A stretch of DNA of 64,000 nt. Origin: Sediminicola sp040566555. Its GTDB lineage: Bacteria; Bacteroidota; Bacteroidia; Flavobacteriales; Flavobacteriaceae. The notes under the pieces are model-generated. The model did not search any database. It was not told the DNA's origin and saw only the letters and a list, made by a program, of their open reading frames with translations. The translations under genes were made by a program, and so were the position numbers. Of this stretch, positions 17,159 through 26,047 are shown piece after piece (the stretch's first letter is position 1; each line of letters starts with the position of its first letter). The DNA lies in NCBI RefSeq assembly GCF_040566555.1, contig NZ_JBEWYP010000001.1, positions 747,759 to 811,758 on the forward strand, written 5' to 3'.

Positions 17159-19177
17159 ATGAACAACCCCTTATTGACACCTTTTGATACGGCTCCTTTT
17201 TCCAAAATAAAGAATGAACATTTTATGCCTGCTTTCTTGGAGTCTATGGCTCAAGCCCGACAGGAAATAGACCTTATCGCGAACGCGAGTTCTGCTCCGA
17301 CTTTCGAAAACACAATTGCAGCCTTGGATTTTGCAGGTCAACAATTGGATCGGGTATCAAGTGTATTTTTCAATTTAAATTCTGCTGAGACCAATCCTGA
17401 AATTCAAAAAATCGCACAGGAGGTTTCCCCACTACTCTCAGAGTTCAGCAACGACATAATGCTTAATGAAAGCCTTTTTAAAAGGGTCAAGGCCGTTTAT
17501 GAACAAAAGGATGACTTAAACCTGACGAAAGAGGAATACACTCTGTTGGACAAAAAGTATAAAAGTTTTAGTAGAAATGGCGCTAATTTGCCAGATGACA
17601 AAAAAATACGCCTTCGTGAAATTGATGCCGAGCTTTCCAAATTAAAGCTACAATTTGGGGAAAATATCCTTGCCGAGACCAACAAATATGAAATGCACCT
17701 TACCGATGAGTCCGACTTGGATGGTCTTCCGGAGGGCGAAAAAGAGGCTGCGGAACAGTTAGCAAAATCAAAAGACAAAGAAGGTTGGTTGATCACCTTG
17801 GATTACCCAAGCTATATCCCATTCATGAAATACGCCAAAAATAGGGCGTTGAGAAAGGAACTTTCCATAGCATTTGGCAGCAAAGGATTTCATAATGACG
17901 AACTGGACAACCAAGAAAACATAATGAAGATTGCTAGGCTCCGTTATGAGCGTGCTAAATTATTGGGATATAAGTCCCATGCCCATTTTGTCCTGGAGGA
18001 GAGAATGGCAGAAACCCCTGAAAAAGTTCATGAGTTCCTAAACGAACTATTGGAAAAGGCAAAACCGGCTGCAGAAAGAGAATTTAAAGAACTGGAAAAT
18101 TTTGCCAAGGAATTGGATCAGATTGACAGGTTGGAAAAATGGGACAGTGCTTATTATTCCGAGAAGCTAAAACAAAAACTGTTCAATTTGGACGATGAGA
18201 AACTGAAGCCATATTTTAAATTGGAAAACGTTATTGCAGGGGTTTTCAAAGTAGCAGAAAAATTATTCGGATTGCAATTCGAAGAAGTTTTTGATATTGA
18301 CAAATACCACTCGGATGTGAAAACATATCGCATATATGATGAGCATAAAAATTTGGTCTCCCTCTTCTATGCGGATTTTCATCCAAGAGCTGGAAAACGT
18401 GGGGGAGCCTGGATGACTTCCTTTAAATCACAATATGTGCAATATGGCGTTAATGAAAGACCACATATTTCCAATGTGTGCAATTTCACCAAACCAACAG
18501 CCAGCAAGCCCTCCTTACTGACCTTTAATGAAGTGACCACCCTCTTCCATGAGTTTGGTCACGGACTGCACGGTATGTTGGCCAATACGGTTTATCCTGG
18601 ATTATCGGGCACCTCCGTGTATTGGGATTTCGTAGAACTACCAAGCCAGATTTTGGAAAATTGGTGTTACGAAAAAGAGGCTTTGGAACTGTTTGCAACA
18701 CACTACAAGACAGGAGAATTGATTCCCATGGAAATGGTCGAAAAAATAAAGGAATCCTCTACCTTTCAAGAGGGGATGGCCACCTTGCGCCAATTGAGTT
18801 TCGCCCTATTGGACATGTCTTGGCACGGAACAGATCCATCTGATATTACGGATGTAAAGGAACAGGAAAAAGAGGCTTTTAGGGACACCGACCTATTTCC
18901 CGATATGCCGGAGACCTGTATGAGCACTTCCTTCGCACATATTTTTCAAGGCGGATATTCCTCAGGCTATTACAGCTACAAATGGGCAGAAGTGCTAGAT
19001 GCGGATGCTTTTGCCTATTTTAAGGAAAAAGGCATATTCAACAAAGAAGTGGCTACTAAGTTCAAAGAACATATCCTATCTAAGGGAGGAACGGAAAACC
19101 CAATGGACCTCTATAAGCGTTTTAGGGGTGCCGAGCCAAAAATTGAGGCCCTTTTGGAAAGGGCAGGATTAATTTAA
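17159..19177 (+). CDS. M3 family oligopeptidase (Dcp/PrlC-like)
   Basis: This 672-residue zinc metallopeptidase of family M3A has the catalytic motif HEFGH at residues 464-468. It has no signal peptide, so it is probably a cytoplasmic oligopeptidase or peptidyl-dipeptidase that clears short peptides. The C-terminal FAHIFQGGYSSGYYSYKWAEVLDADAF region carries the His/Tyr residues of the substrate pocket. The length fits the Dcp/oligopeptidase A group; which of these it is cannot be decided by eye. A strong terminator follows. Confidence 0.92.
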   Translation: MNNPLLTPFDTAPFSKIKNEHFMPAFLESMAQARQEIDLIANASSAPTFENTIAALDFAGQQLDRVSSVFFNLNSAETNPEIQKIAQEVSPLLSEFSNDIMLNESLFKRVKAVYEQKDDLNLTKEEYTLLDKKYKSFSRNGANLPDDKKIRLREIDAELSKLKLQFGENILAETNKYEMHLTDESDLDGLPEGEKEAAEQLAKSKDKEGWLITLDYPSYIPFMKYAKNRALRKELSIAFGSKGFHNDELDNQENIMKIARLRYERAKLLGYKSHAHFVLEERMAETPEKVHEFLNELLEKAKPAAEREFKELENFAKELDQIDRLEKWDSAYYSEKLKQKLFNLDDEKLKPYFKLENVIAGVFKVAEKLFGLQFEEVFDIDKYHSDVKTYRIYDEHKNLVSLFYADFHPRAGKRGGAWMTSFKSQYVQYGVNERPHISNVCNFTKPTASKPSLLTFNEVTTLFHEFGHGLHGMLANTVYPGLSGTSVYWDFVELPSQILENWCYEKEALELFATHYKTGELIPMEMVEKIKESSTFQEGMATLRQLSFALLDMSWHGTDPSDITDVKEQEKEAFRDTDLFPDMPETCMSTSFAHIFQGGYSSGYYSYKWAEVLDADAFAYFKEKGIFNKEVATKFKEHILSKGGTENPMDLYKRFRGAEPKIEALLERAGLI

Positions 19178-19182
19178 CAAAC

Positions 19183-19222
19183 AAAAAAACCTGCAAAACT
19201 TAAGACCTTGCAGGTTTTTTTT
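19183..19222. terminator. Bidirectional terminator between M3 peptidase and rhodanese genes
   Basis: The near-perfect repeat AAAAAACCTGCAA / TTGCAGGTTTTTTT has an 11-base loop. It serves the two convergent genes. Confidence 0.85.
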
Positions 19223-19240
19223 AATATGAATCTTGCTCTA

Positions 19241-19600
19241 TCAAGGTTTCTTTTTCTGCAAAAAGGCATCATATCCTCCGGATAGGTTGGTCACATTTTT
19301 ATAACCATGGGCCAACAACCATTCGGCAGCTTTTAAACTACGACCACCAACCTTACAGTACACATAAACAGGTTGGTCTTTGGAAACGGCTTCAAACTGT
19401 TTGGCAAAAGTATCACCCATCCAATTGATATTTTTTGCGTTCTTTAAATGGCCGGCTTCAAATTCAGACGGTGTTCTTACATCGACTAAAACAACTGAAA
19501 CCAATTGATTTTCTGACAACGAGGCAATAGGTATTGTTTTTATTTGGGCCATTCCAAATTGAACGATGGCAAATAAAAGAAGTGATAATATGGTTTTCAT
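19241..19600 (-). CDS. Exported single-domain rhodanese
   Basis: The product has 119 residues from the ATG at 19600. An upstream in-frame ATG at 19621 would put seven extra residues before the signal peptide MKTILSLLLFAIVQFGMAQ, so the shorter start is preferred. The mature protein is one rhodanese domain: LVDVRTPSEFEAGHLKNA, then the active-site loop YCKVGGRS with the persulfide-forming Cys. It probably handles sulfane sulfur or redox chemistry in the periplasm. It is convergent with the M3 peptidase gene and divergent from the sigma-factor gene. Confidence 0.88.
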   Translation of the reverse strand: MKTILSLLLFAIVQFGMAQIKTIPIASLSENQLVSVVLVDVRTPSEFEAGHLKNAKNINWMGDTFAKQFEAVSKDQPVYVYCKVGGRSLKAAEWLLAHGYKNVTNLSGGYDAFLQKKKP

Positions 19601-19653
19601 AGGATAAAACTGTTTAAACAAAAATAATACTTAATGTTCAAAAAAAAATAAAT

Positions 19654-19661
19654 TACATTTG
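19654..19661 (+). promoter_or_regulatory. Possible -7 box of the ECF sigma gene
   Basis: TACATTTG matches TAnnTTTG 18 bases before the sigma-factor ATG, which would leave a very short leader. No -33 element is evident. Confidence 0.3.
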
Positions 19662-19679
19662 GTATGAGCAAAAAATGAT

Positions 19680-20234
19680 ATGACAACTCACGTATTACAG
19701 CCCGAAATATGGGTGGATCAATATGCCGACTACCTTTTTAATTATGCTGTTTCCCGCGTAAGCGATGCTGAAATAGCGAAAGATCTGGTACAGGAAACCT
19801 TTTTTGCTGGGTTAAAATCTGCCAAAAACTATAAAGGCGATGCTGCAGAGCGCACTTGGCTAATTGCTATTCTAAAAAGAAAAGTCATTGACCATTATCG
19901 CAAAATAAACTCCAATAAGGGAAAAGCAGAGGTACGCATGACCTATAACTCCAGTACAGAAACAGACGGTGACTGGCTAGAGGAGCAGGTTGCCGATCCC
20001 ATGAGTATATTGGAAAATAGTGATATAGAAAACGAGGAGTTGGGAATGGCCATACAGGACTGTATTTCCAAATTACCTAAAAAACAATCTTTGGTGTTTA
20101 CCATGAAAACTGTTCAGGGGATGAGCACTGAAGATATTTGTAATGAGTTGGATATTAATCCGTCTAACCTTTGGGTGATGATACACAGGGCCAGAACAAC
20201 CCTGATGGATTGCCTTAATCAAAATTGGTTTTAA
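19680..20234 (+). CDS. ECF-type RNA polymerase sigma factor
   Basis: This 184-residue protein has sigma region 2 (about 12-80: YLFNYAVSRV, AKDLVQETFFAGL, RTWLIAILKRKVIDHYRK) and region 4 (about 125-180: CISKLPKKQSLVFTMKTVQGMSTEDICNELDINPSNLWVMIHRAR). An unstructured linker of about 40 residues separates them. There is no region 1 or 3, so it is an extracytoplasmic-function sigma factor. The next gene starts 3 bases after its stop and looks like a zinc-binding anti-sigma factor. Together they form a compact signalling unit. No SusC/TonB receptor gene is nearby. Confidence 0.92.
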   Translation: MTTHVLQPEIWVDQYADYLFNYAVSRVSDAEIAKDLVQETFFAGLKSAKNYKGDAAERTWLIAILKRKVIDHYRKINSNKGKAEVRMTYNSSTETDGDWLEEQVADPMSILENSDIENEELGMAIQDCISKLPKKQSLVFTMKTVQGMSTEDICNELDINPSNLWVMIHRARTTLMDCLNQNWF

Positions 20235-20237
20235 ATT

Positions 20238-20474
20238 ATGATTTCTTGCCAAGAAGCAGCAGTAATATGCAACAAAGCACAATATAGAGAAGCTAAGTTT
20301 TTGGAGATCCTAAGACTTAAGTTCCATATTCTTATGTGCAAGACTTGCTCGAAATACACTAAGAAGAACACCAAGCTTACAACCTTATGTGAGCAGGCTC
20401 GTTTAAATGCCCTATCGGAAAAGGACAAATTGGACATGAAGGAAAAGCTATATCCAAAAAGCAAACAAGAGTAG
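20238..20474 (+). CDS. Small cytoplasmic ZAS-type anti-sigma factor candidate
   Basis: This 78-residue protein has no membrane segment. It contains His30-x3-Cys34-x2-Cys37 (HILMCKTC), the signature of zinc-binding anti-sigma (ZAS) domains; Cys4 and Cys11 could complete a zinc site. The position 3 bases after the ECF sigma gene makes an anti-sigma role likely by inference. The signal would have to be cytoplasmic (for example thiol or metal stress), because the protein cannot span the membrane. The last 27 bases overlap the 3' end of the convergent UbiA-like gene. Confidence 0.72.
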   Translation: MISCQEAAVICNKAQYREAKFLEILRLKFHILMCKTCSKYTKKNTKLTTLCEQARLNALSEKDKLDMKEKLYPKSKQE

Positions 20475-21272
20475 GAATAGCCACCAAAAGATAGGCATGG
20501 ATTCCACCCAAAAGGAAGAAAAATAAGTAGATTGTTTTTTTTGGGTAAACAACATTAGCAGTCCCAGCATAAACAACCCCACGCCCTTAGACAAGGCATC
20601 CAGATTAGAGATATGGTCCTTTAAAAAAAGGAACCAAAAAAAAAGAAAGGCCCCAAATGTGCCTATCATCTTAGTCCTTAAATAGCCAATTAGTTGTGGC
20701 AAAGTCTTTAAATCAGGCCCATCATATTTCAAATCCCTGATCTCAAAGGGCACCATCAGTACTAATACGAACAAAAATCGCTGTACTCCTTCCACCCACA
20801 CATCCCAGGTTAGATCTCCTGATACAGCCAGAACTGGCAAATGCACGGTAGCCCCTGCCCAAACAACTGCTACGACAACAATTTTAAAACCCCCAAGGCT
20901 TCTCAGATTTCTAGCCTTAGGCAAAACCGGTATGGCATAAAGAGTCGTTAATAATACCAGTACGACAATACACTTCCATGCATCTAAATTCAAAAACCAT
21001 GCGTGATAGATGGCAATGAAAAAAGAAATAAAGCTAAAGATCTGTATATTCTTATGGTAGCTATTGGCAACAAGGAGGTATTTCTTGGCCTCAACCCCAT
21101 ATTTGACAAAGTTATAACCGACAATAGTGCCAAAAAACAGAAATATGGCCAGATTGCGGTCCAAGGAAATGTTTAAGATTAAACAAGTCACCATCGCCAT
21201 AGCAAAAACAGCTAGCGCCACATGGATACTCGCATCCAAATAAAAGTCAAAAACTCGCTTAGGCCATTTCAT
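20448..21272 (-). CDS. UbiA-like multi-pass membrane protein
   Basis: This 274-residue protein has about eight hydrophobic helices. The segment FEIRDLKYDGPDLKTLPQLIG resembles the second Asp-rich loop of UbiA prenyltransferases (DxxxD followed by KTLP). The first loop, expected as NDxxDxxxD, reads YNFVKYGVEAK and lacks the aspartates. The catalytic status is therefore doubtful. It could be a divergent prenyltransferase or a related membrane protein. Its 3' end overlaps the anti-sigma candidate on the opposite strand. It is divergent from gcvP. Confidence 0.6.
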   Translation of the reverse strand: MKWPKRVFDFYLDASIHVALAVFAMAMVTCLILNISLDRNLAIFLFFGTIVGYNFVKYGVEAKKYLLVANSYHKNIQIFSFISFFIAIYHAWFLNLDAWKCIVVLVLLTTLYAIPVLPKARNLRSLGGFKIVVVAVVWAGATVHLPVLAVSGDLTWDVWVEGVQRFLFVLVLMVPFEIRDLKYDGPDLKTLPQLIGYLRTKMIGTFGAFLFFWFLFLKDHISNLDALSKGVGLFMLGLLMLFTQKKQSTYFSSFWVESMPIFWWLFLLLFAFWI

Positions 21273-21369
21273 TGAACAAAACTAATTAAACTGTTTACAA
21301 GATTGATTTTTAGTTAAAAACTTTATGTTTTACCTAACATAATTTATCGATTTTGAAATAAGAAATCAG

Positions 21370-21377
21370 TAATTTTG
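21370..21377 (+). promoter_or_regulatory. Probable -7 box of the gcvP promoter
   Basis: TAATTTTG matches TAnnTTTG 36 bases before the preferred gcvP ATG at 21414. It lies at the position where an upstream ATG (21375) would otherwise begin, which is an argument for the later start. A TTTG lies only 14 bases upstream, closer than the usual spacing. Confidence 0.45.
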
Positions 21378-21413
21378 CACATCTTTTTGATTAAGAAAAA
21401 AAACGCCCAAAAT

Positions 21414-24263
21414 ATGAGGACAGACGTATTTGCATTGCGCCATATTGGTATAAGAGAAGAAGACCTTCCAGAAATGCTTAAAACGGTACAAGTAGATAAT
21501 TTAGAACAATTGATCTATGAGACCTTACCGGATGATATAAGGTTAAAAAAGCCGTTGGATCTGCCGATGGCCATGAGTGAACACGAGTTCCTCACCCATC
21601 TCCAAAAGCTTTCCGAAAAAAACCAAGTTTTCAAGTCGTACATTGGACTTGGATACCACGAGAGTCTTACCCCTTCTCCGATTAAGAGAAATATTCTTGA
21701 GAACCCAGGATGGTATACGGCCTATACCCCTTATCAGGCAGAAATTGCCCAAGGACGCCTAGAGGCCTTATTGAATTTCCAAACCATGATCTGTGATCTT
21801 ACGGGAATGGAATTGGCCAATGCCTCACTATTGGATGAAAGCACCTCTGCTGCCGAGGCTATGACCATGCTTTATGAAGTGAGAAGTAGGGATCAAAAAA
21901 AGAACAATACGGTTAAATTCTTTGTTTCCGAAGAAGTTCTACCACAGACCTTATCCCTTTTAAAAACAAGGGCCATACCTTTAGGCATAGAGTTGGTTAT
22001 TGGTGATCACAGCTCTTTTGAATTCACTAATGATTTTTACGGGGCATTATTACAATATCCTGGCAAATACGGTCAAGTAAACGATTATGCATCTTTCGTG
22101 GCCAAAGCGAAAGAACAAGAAATAAAGGTAGCAGTTGCTGCTGACATCTTAAGTTTGGTATTATTGACCCCTCCAGGAGAATTTGGAGCCGATGTTGTAG
22201 TGGGTACCACCCAAAGATTTGGGATTCCATTGGGTTACGGTGGACCACACGCGGCATTTTTCGCAACTAAGGAAGAATATAAAAGAAGTATTCCCGGACG
22301 TATCATTGGGGTAACCAAAGATACAGATGGCAAGCCTGCCCTACGTATGGCATTACAAACCAGGGAACAACATATAAAGAGGGATAAAGCCACCTCCAAC
22401 ATATGTACTGCCCAGGTTCTATTGGCCGTAATGGCAGGAATGTATGCCGTATACCACGGTCCAAGAGGATTAAAATATATTGCGGATAAAGTACACTCAT
22501 CTACAGCTACTTTGGCCTATGCGTTGGAAAAAATGGGCTTGGTCCAGACCAACACTTCTTATTTTGATACTATTCTCGTTAAGGCCGATGCCAAATTGGT
22601 TAGACCGGAAGCAGAGAAGAACGAGGTAAACTTCTTTTATCCAGATGCCGGTACCGTAAGTATCTCTCTGAATGAAGCTACCTCTCTAAAAGACCTACAA
22701 CAAATAGTTGATATTTTCGCAAAGTCACTTTCCAAAGAAGGGGTGAAAATTGATAGTTTGTCAAACAAAACTTTCATTGATGGTTCCATAAAACGTACTT
22801 CCACTTTCTTGGAAAATGCTGTTTTCAACTCTTTTCATTCAGAAACACAATTGATGCGCTACATTAAAAAATTGGAGCGTAAAGATTTGGCGTTGAACCA
22901 TTCCATGATCTCCCTTGGTTCTTGCACCATGAAATTGAATGCAGCCTCGGAAATGCTTCCACTCAGTACTCCACAATGGGGCAACATACATCCATTCGTC
23001 CCTGTTGAGCAGGCTGAAGGATATCAAATCATGCTCAAGGAATTGGAACAAAACCTAAACGTCATCACTGGATTTGCCGGAACATCATTACAGCCCAACT
23101 CGGGTGCCCAAGGTGAATATGCGGGTTTAATGGCCATAAGGGCCTATCACGAATCCAATGGCGATCACAACAGAAACATCTGTCTTATCCCTGCTTCTGC
23201 CCATGGAACCAACCCTGCTTCCGCTGTTATGGCAGGAATGAAAGTAGTGGTTACAAAAACCGATGAAAAAGGAAATATAGATGTTGGCGATTTAGAGGCT
23301 AAAGTTGAACAGCACAAAGAAAATTTAGCTGCTTTGATGGTAACCTATCCATCTACCCATGGGGTATTTGAATCTTCTATTAAGCACATCACAAAATTAA
23401 TCCATGATAACGGAGGTCAGGTCTATATGGACGGTGCCAATATGAACGCCCAGGTTGGACTTACCAACCCAGCTGCCATAGGTGCCGATGTATGTCACTT
23501 AAACCTTCACAAAACATTTGCTATTCCCCATGGCGGTGGTGGACCGGGAGTTGGACCAATCTGCGTTGCAGAACAATTGGTTCCATTTTTACCTGGAAAC
23601 CCACTTATTAAAACAGGAGGAGAAAAAGCCATCACAGCTATTTCTGCAGCTCCTTGGGGTAGTTCATTGGTTTGCTTGATATCCTATGGCTACATAAAGA
23701 TGTTGGGGGAAAAAGGTCTTACCCATTCTACCAAAATCGCTATTTTAAATGCCAACTATATCAAACATAGACTTAGTGGTAAGTTCGATGTCCTTTATAC
23801 AGGAGAAATGGGACGCGCAGCCCATGAAATGATCATCGATTGTAGGCCTTTCAAAGAAAACGGAATAGAAGTAACGGATATCGCAAAACGATTGATGGAC
23901 TACGGATTTCATTCTCCAACCGTTTCCTTTCCTGTTGCAGGGACAATGATGATAGAACCTACGGAAAGTGAGGGATTATCTGAATTAAACCGTTTTTGTG
24001 ACGCAATGCTTTCCATAAGAGCAGAAATAGATGAAGCTTCCTTGGAAAATAGCGATAACGTCCTTAAAAACGCACCACATACCTTGGACATGGTCACCAA
24101 TGATAATTGGGAATTCCCATACAGCAGACAAAAAGCTGCATTCCCGTTACCATATGTATCGGAAAATAAATTCTGGCCGAGTATCAGAAGGGTAGATGAA
24201 GCTTATGGAGACCGTAATTTAATATGTACTTGCGCACCAATTGAAGCGTACGCAGAAGCATAA
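21414..24263 (+). CDS. gcvP: Glycine dehydrogenase (decarboxylating), P-protein
   Basis: This 949-residue PLP enzyme is the P-protein of the glycine cleavage system, which releases CO2 from glycine and passes aminomethyl to the lipoylated H-protein. The start at MRTDVFALRHIG is chosen because family members begin there; an ATG at 21375 adds 13 unlike residues. The N-terminal half has the YTAYTPYQAEIAQGRLEALLNFQ segment. The C-terminal half has the PLP lysine in NLHKTF (Lys700) followed by a glycine-rich loop. It is the single-chain form, of normal length. gcvH and gcvT are not in the window. A terminator follows. Confidence 0.97.
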   Translation: MRTDVFALRHIGIREEDLPEMLKTVQVDNLEQLIYETLPDDIRLKKPLDLPMAMSEHEFLTHLQKLSEKNQVFKSYIGLGYHESLTPSPIKRNILENPGWYTAYTPYQAEIAQGRLEALLNFQTMICDLTGMELANASLLDESTSAAEAMTMLYEVRSRDQKKNNTVKFFVSEEVLPQTLSLLKTRAIPLGIELVIGDHSSFEFTNDFYGALLQYPGKYGQVNDYASFVAKAKEQEIKVAVAADILSLVLLTPPGEFGADVVVGTTQRFGIPLGYGGPHAAFFATKEEYKRSIPGRIIGVTKDTDGKPALRMALQTREQHIKRDKATSNICTAQVLLAVMAGMYAVYHGPRGLKYIADKVHSSTATLAYALEKMGLVQTNTSYFDTILVKADAKLVRPEAEKNEVNFFYPDAGTVSISLNEATSLKDLQQIVDIFAKSLSKEGVKIDSLSNKTFIDGSIKRTSTFLENAVFNSFHSETQLMRYIKKLERKDLALNHSMISLGSCTMKLNAASEMLPLSTPQWGNIHPFVPVEQAEGYQIMLKELEQNLNVITGFAGTSLQPNSGAQGEYAGLMAIRAYHESNGDHNRNICLIPASAHGTNPASAVMAGMKVVVTKTDEKGNIDVGDLEAKVEQHKENLAALMVTYPSTHGVFESSIKHITKLIHDNGGQVYMDGANMNAQVGLTNPAAIGADVCHLNLHKTFAIPHGGGGPGVGPICVAEQLVPFLPGNPLIKTGGEKAITAISAAPWGSSLVCLISYGYIKMLGEKGLTHSTKIAILNANYIKHRLSGKFDVLYTGEMGRAAHEMIIDCRPFKENGIEVTDIAKRLMDYGFHSPTVSFPVAGTMMIEPTESEGLSELNRFCDAMLSIRAEIDEASLENSDNVLKNAPHTLDMVTNDNWEFPYSRQKAAFPLPYVSENKFWPSIRRVDEAYGDRNLICTCAPIEAYAEA

Positions 24264-24288
24264 GAATCCCAACAAAACAAATACCTCA

Positions 24289-24320
24289 GAGCCTCCCTTA
24301 TCATTTAGGGAGGCTTTTTA
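24289..24320 (+). terminator. Rho-independent terminator after gcvP
   Basis: GCCTCCCT / AGGGAGGC form a strong stem followed by a short T run, about 27 bases after the gcvP stop. Confidence 0.82.
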
Positions 24321-24366
24321 TTAGCAACTAATCATGAATCATTTTGAATTGGACATCGTAGTATTC

Positions 24367-24382
24367 ATTATGCATGCATAAT
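24367..24382. promoter_or_regulatory. Perfect 16-bp palindrome upstream of the KAS III-like operon
   Basis: ATTATGCATGCATAAT is a perfect two-fold palindrome whose end is 36 bases before the KAS III-like ATG. A TATATTGC block resembling a -7 element lies between them. The placement suits an operator for a dimeric repressor; the regulator is unknown. Confidence 0.45.
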
Positions 24383-24418
24383 AATATTTGTTAAATTGCG
24401 CTATATTGCACCTATTAT

Positions 24419-25489
24419 ATGAACACTACTTCTATGACTATTGGTATTACAGGCACAGGTTGCTACCTGCCAACAATTATCACCTCAAATGAGGATTTTG
24501 GCAATCATGAATTCCTTAATTCTGATGGCACAACATTCAATAGTCCAAATTCGGTAATCATTGAAAAATTCAAGGGTATAACTGGGATTGAAAAAAGGCG
24601 GTATGCCGATACTAACCTTAACACCTCACATCTAGCTTTTAAAGCTGCCGAAGAGGCCATTGCTGATGCGGGTATTGACAAGGAAGAACTTGACTATATA
24701 ATATTCGCCCACAATTTTGGGGACGTGGCACACGGACAGTCACAAGGGGACACCCTCCCAAGTTTGGCTACTAGGGTTAAGCATCAACTCCAGATACAAA
24801 ATCCAAAATGTGTGGCCTACGACCTTTTATTTGGTTGCCCAGGATGGATAGAAGGGGTTATTCAGGCGTATGCATTTATAAAAAGTGGCATAGCCAAAAA
24901 ATGTCTCGTTATTGGGGCTGAGACCTTGTCTAGAATAGTTGATAAGTACGACAGGGATTCTATGATCTATTCCGATGGCGCCGGAGCTACAATTATTGAG
25001 GCCAATGCCGAAGGAAATATTTTGTCACATGCCTCTGCCACATACGCCAATGATGAGGCTTATTATCTATTTTTTGGAGATTCGTATTCCCAAAAAGATT
25101 CCTCAAAAACAAAATACATTAAAATGCACGGCCGGAAAATATACGAGTTTGCCGTGACTCATGTACCTGGTGCAATGCGCGACTGCTTGGATAAAAGTGG
25201 TGTTGGCATTGAGGAGGTCAAAAAAATATTCATCCATCAGGCGAATGAAAAGATGGATGAGGCCATTGTAAAACGTTTCTACAAATCATATGGCCTTGAA
25301 ATGCCAAAAGATGTGATGCCAATGGTCATCAATCAACTGGGCAACAGCTCTGTAGCCACAATCCCTACACTCTATGATATGGTTAGAAAGGGAAAATTAG
25401 AAAATCAGGAAATAAAAAAAGGAGATGTTGCTATATTTGCAAGCGTTGGCGCGGGAATGAACATAAACGCCTTCGTTTATAGATATTAG
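24419..25489 (+). CDS. KAS III-like (FabH-family) ketoacyl synthase
   Basis: This 356-residue thiolase-fold protein has a complete Cys-His-Asn triad: Cys140 in LLFGCPGW, His273 in IHQAN and Asn309 in QLGNSSVATIP. It should condense an acyl-CoA starter with malonyl-ACP or a similar donor. It differs from housekeeping FabH by an insertion near residues 25-50 (an Asn/Asp-rich stretch) and an unusual GQSQGDTLPS region near 106-115. The next gene (methyltransferase) starts 1 base after its stop, then a family 2 glycosyltransferase. This suggests a dedicated lipid or glycolipid pathway rather than general fatty-acid synthesis. Confidence 0.85.
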   Translation: MNTTSMTIGITGTGCYLPTIITSNEDFGNHEFLNSDGTTFNSPNSVIIEKFKGITGIEKRRYADTNLNTSHLAFKAAEEAIADAGIDKEELDYIIFAHNFGDVAHGQSQGDTLPSLATRVKHQLQIQNPKCVAYDLLFGCPGWIEGVIQAYAFIKSGIAKKCLVIGAETLSRIVDKYDRDSMIYSDGAGATIIEANAEGNILSHASATYANDEAYYLFFGDSYSQKDSSKTKYIKMHGRKIYEFAVTHVPGAMRDCLDKSGVGIEEVKKIFIHQANEKMDEAIVKRFYKSYGLEMPKDVMPMVINQLGNSSVATIPTLYDMVRKGKLENQEIKKGDVAIFASVGAGMNINAFVYRY

Positions 25490-25490
25490 C

Positions 25491-26027
25491 ATGTACGAAA
25501 ATAATTTTCCGAATAAAAGATTCAAACATACCGCAGCATTTTTACAAAAACACATTAGCAAAGACCAGCCCATTTTAGATCTTGGGGTGGAAAATCCTTT
25601 TTCAAAAATCATGAAAGAGCAGGGGTATTCCGTAATGAACACCCAGGGTGAGGATTTGGATCTCGAATTTACATCGGTAAAGAATTCCACAGCCGAAGTG
25701 GTTACTGCCTTTGAAATCTTTGAACACCTTGTAGCCCCCTTTAATGTTCTTCGTGAAATAAAAGCAAACAAACTGGTTGCGAGCATCCCTTTGCGCCTTT
25801 GGTTTTCCAGTGCCTATAGAAGCAAAACGGATTCTTGGGACAGACATTATCACGAATTTGAAGACTGGCAATTTGATTGGCTCCTGGAAAAAGCGGGATG
25901 GGAGATAAAAGACCGTGCCAAATGGACCAATCCCGTAAATAAACTGGGCATTAGACCCTTATTGAGAAGCATAACCCCTCGTTATTATATTGTATATGCC
26001 GAAAGGAAAACTCCAAAAGCATCCTAA
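25491..26027 (+). CDS. SAM-dependent methyltransferase-like protein
   Basis: This 178-residue protein is a short class I methyltransferase. The SAM-binding strand reads PILDLGVENPFS, with DLG in place of the common GxGxG. It is followed by the acidic end of strand 2 (QGEDLDLEF) and the motif VVTAFEIFEHLVAP, as in ubiquinone/lipid-type methyltransferases. The family is clear but the substrate is not. It is tightly coupled to the KAS III-like gene before it, and the glycosyltransferase gene follows 20 bases on. Confidence 0.78.
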   Translation: MYENNFPNKRFKHTAAFLQKHISKDQPILDLGVENPFSKIMKEQGYSVMNTQGEDLDLEFTSVKNSTAEVVTAFEIFEHLVAPFNVLREIKANKLVASIPLRLWFSSAYRSKTDSWDRHYHEFEDWQFDWLLEKAGWEIKDRAKWTNPVNKLGIRPLLRSITPRYYIVYAERKTPKAS

Positions 26028-26047
26028 GAAAAAACAAATTGTTTTCT

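Noticed and set aside
21375..21413. GcvP start 13 codons upstream
   Set aside because: The added residues (MHIFLIKKKNAQN) are unlike the family, and a good -7 box overlaps this stretch.
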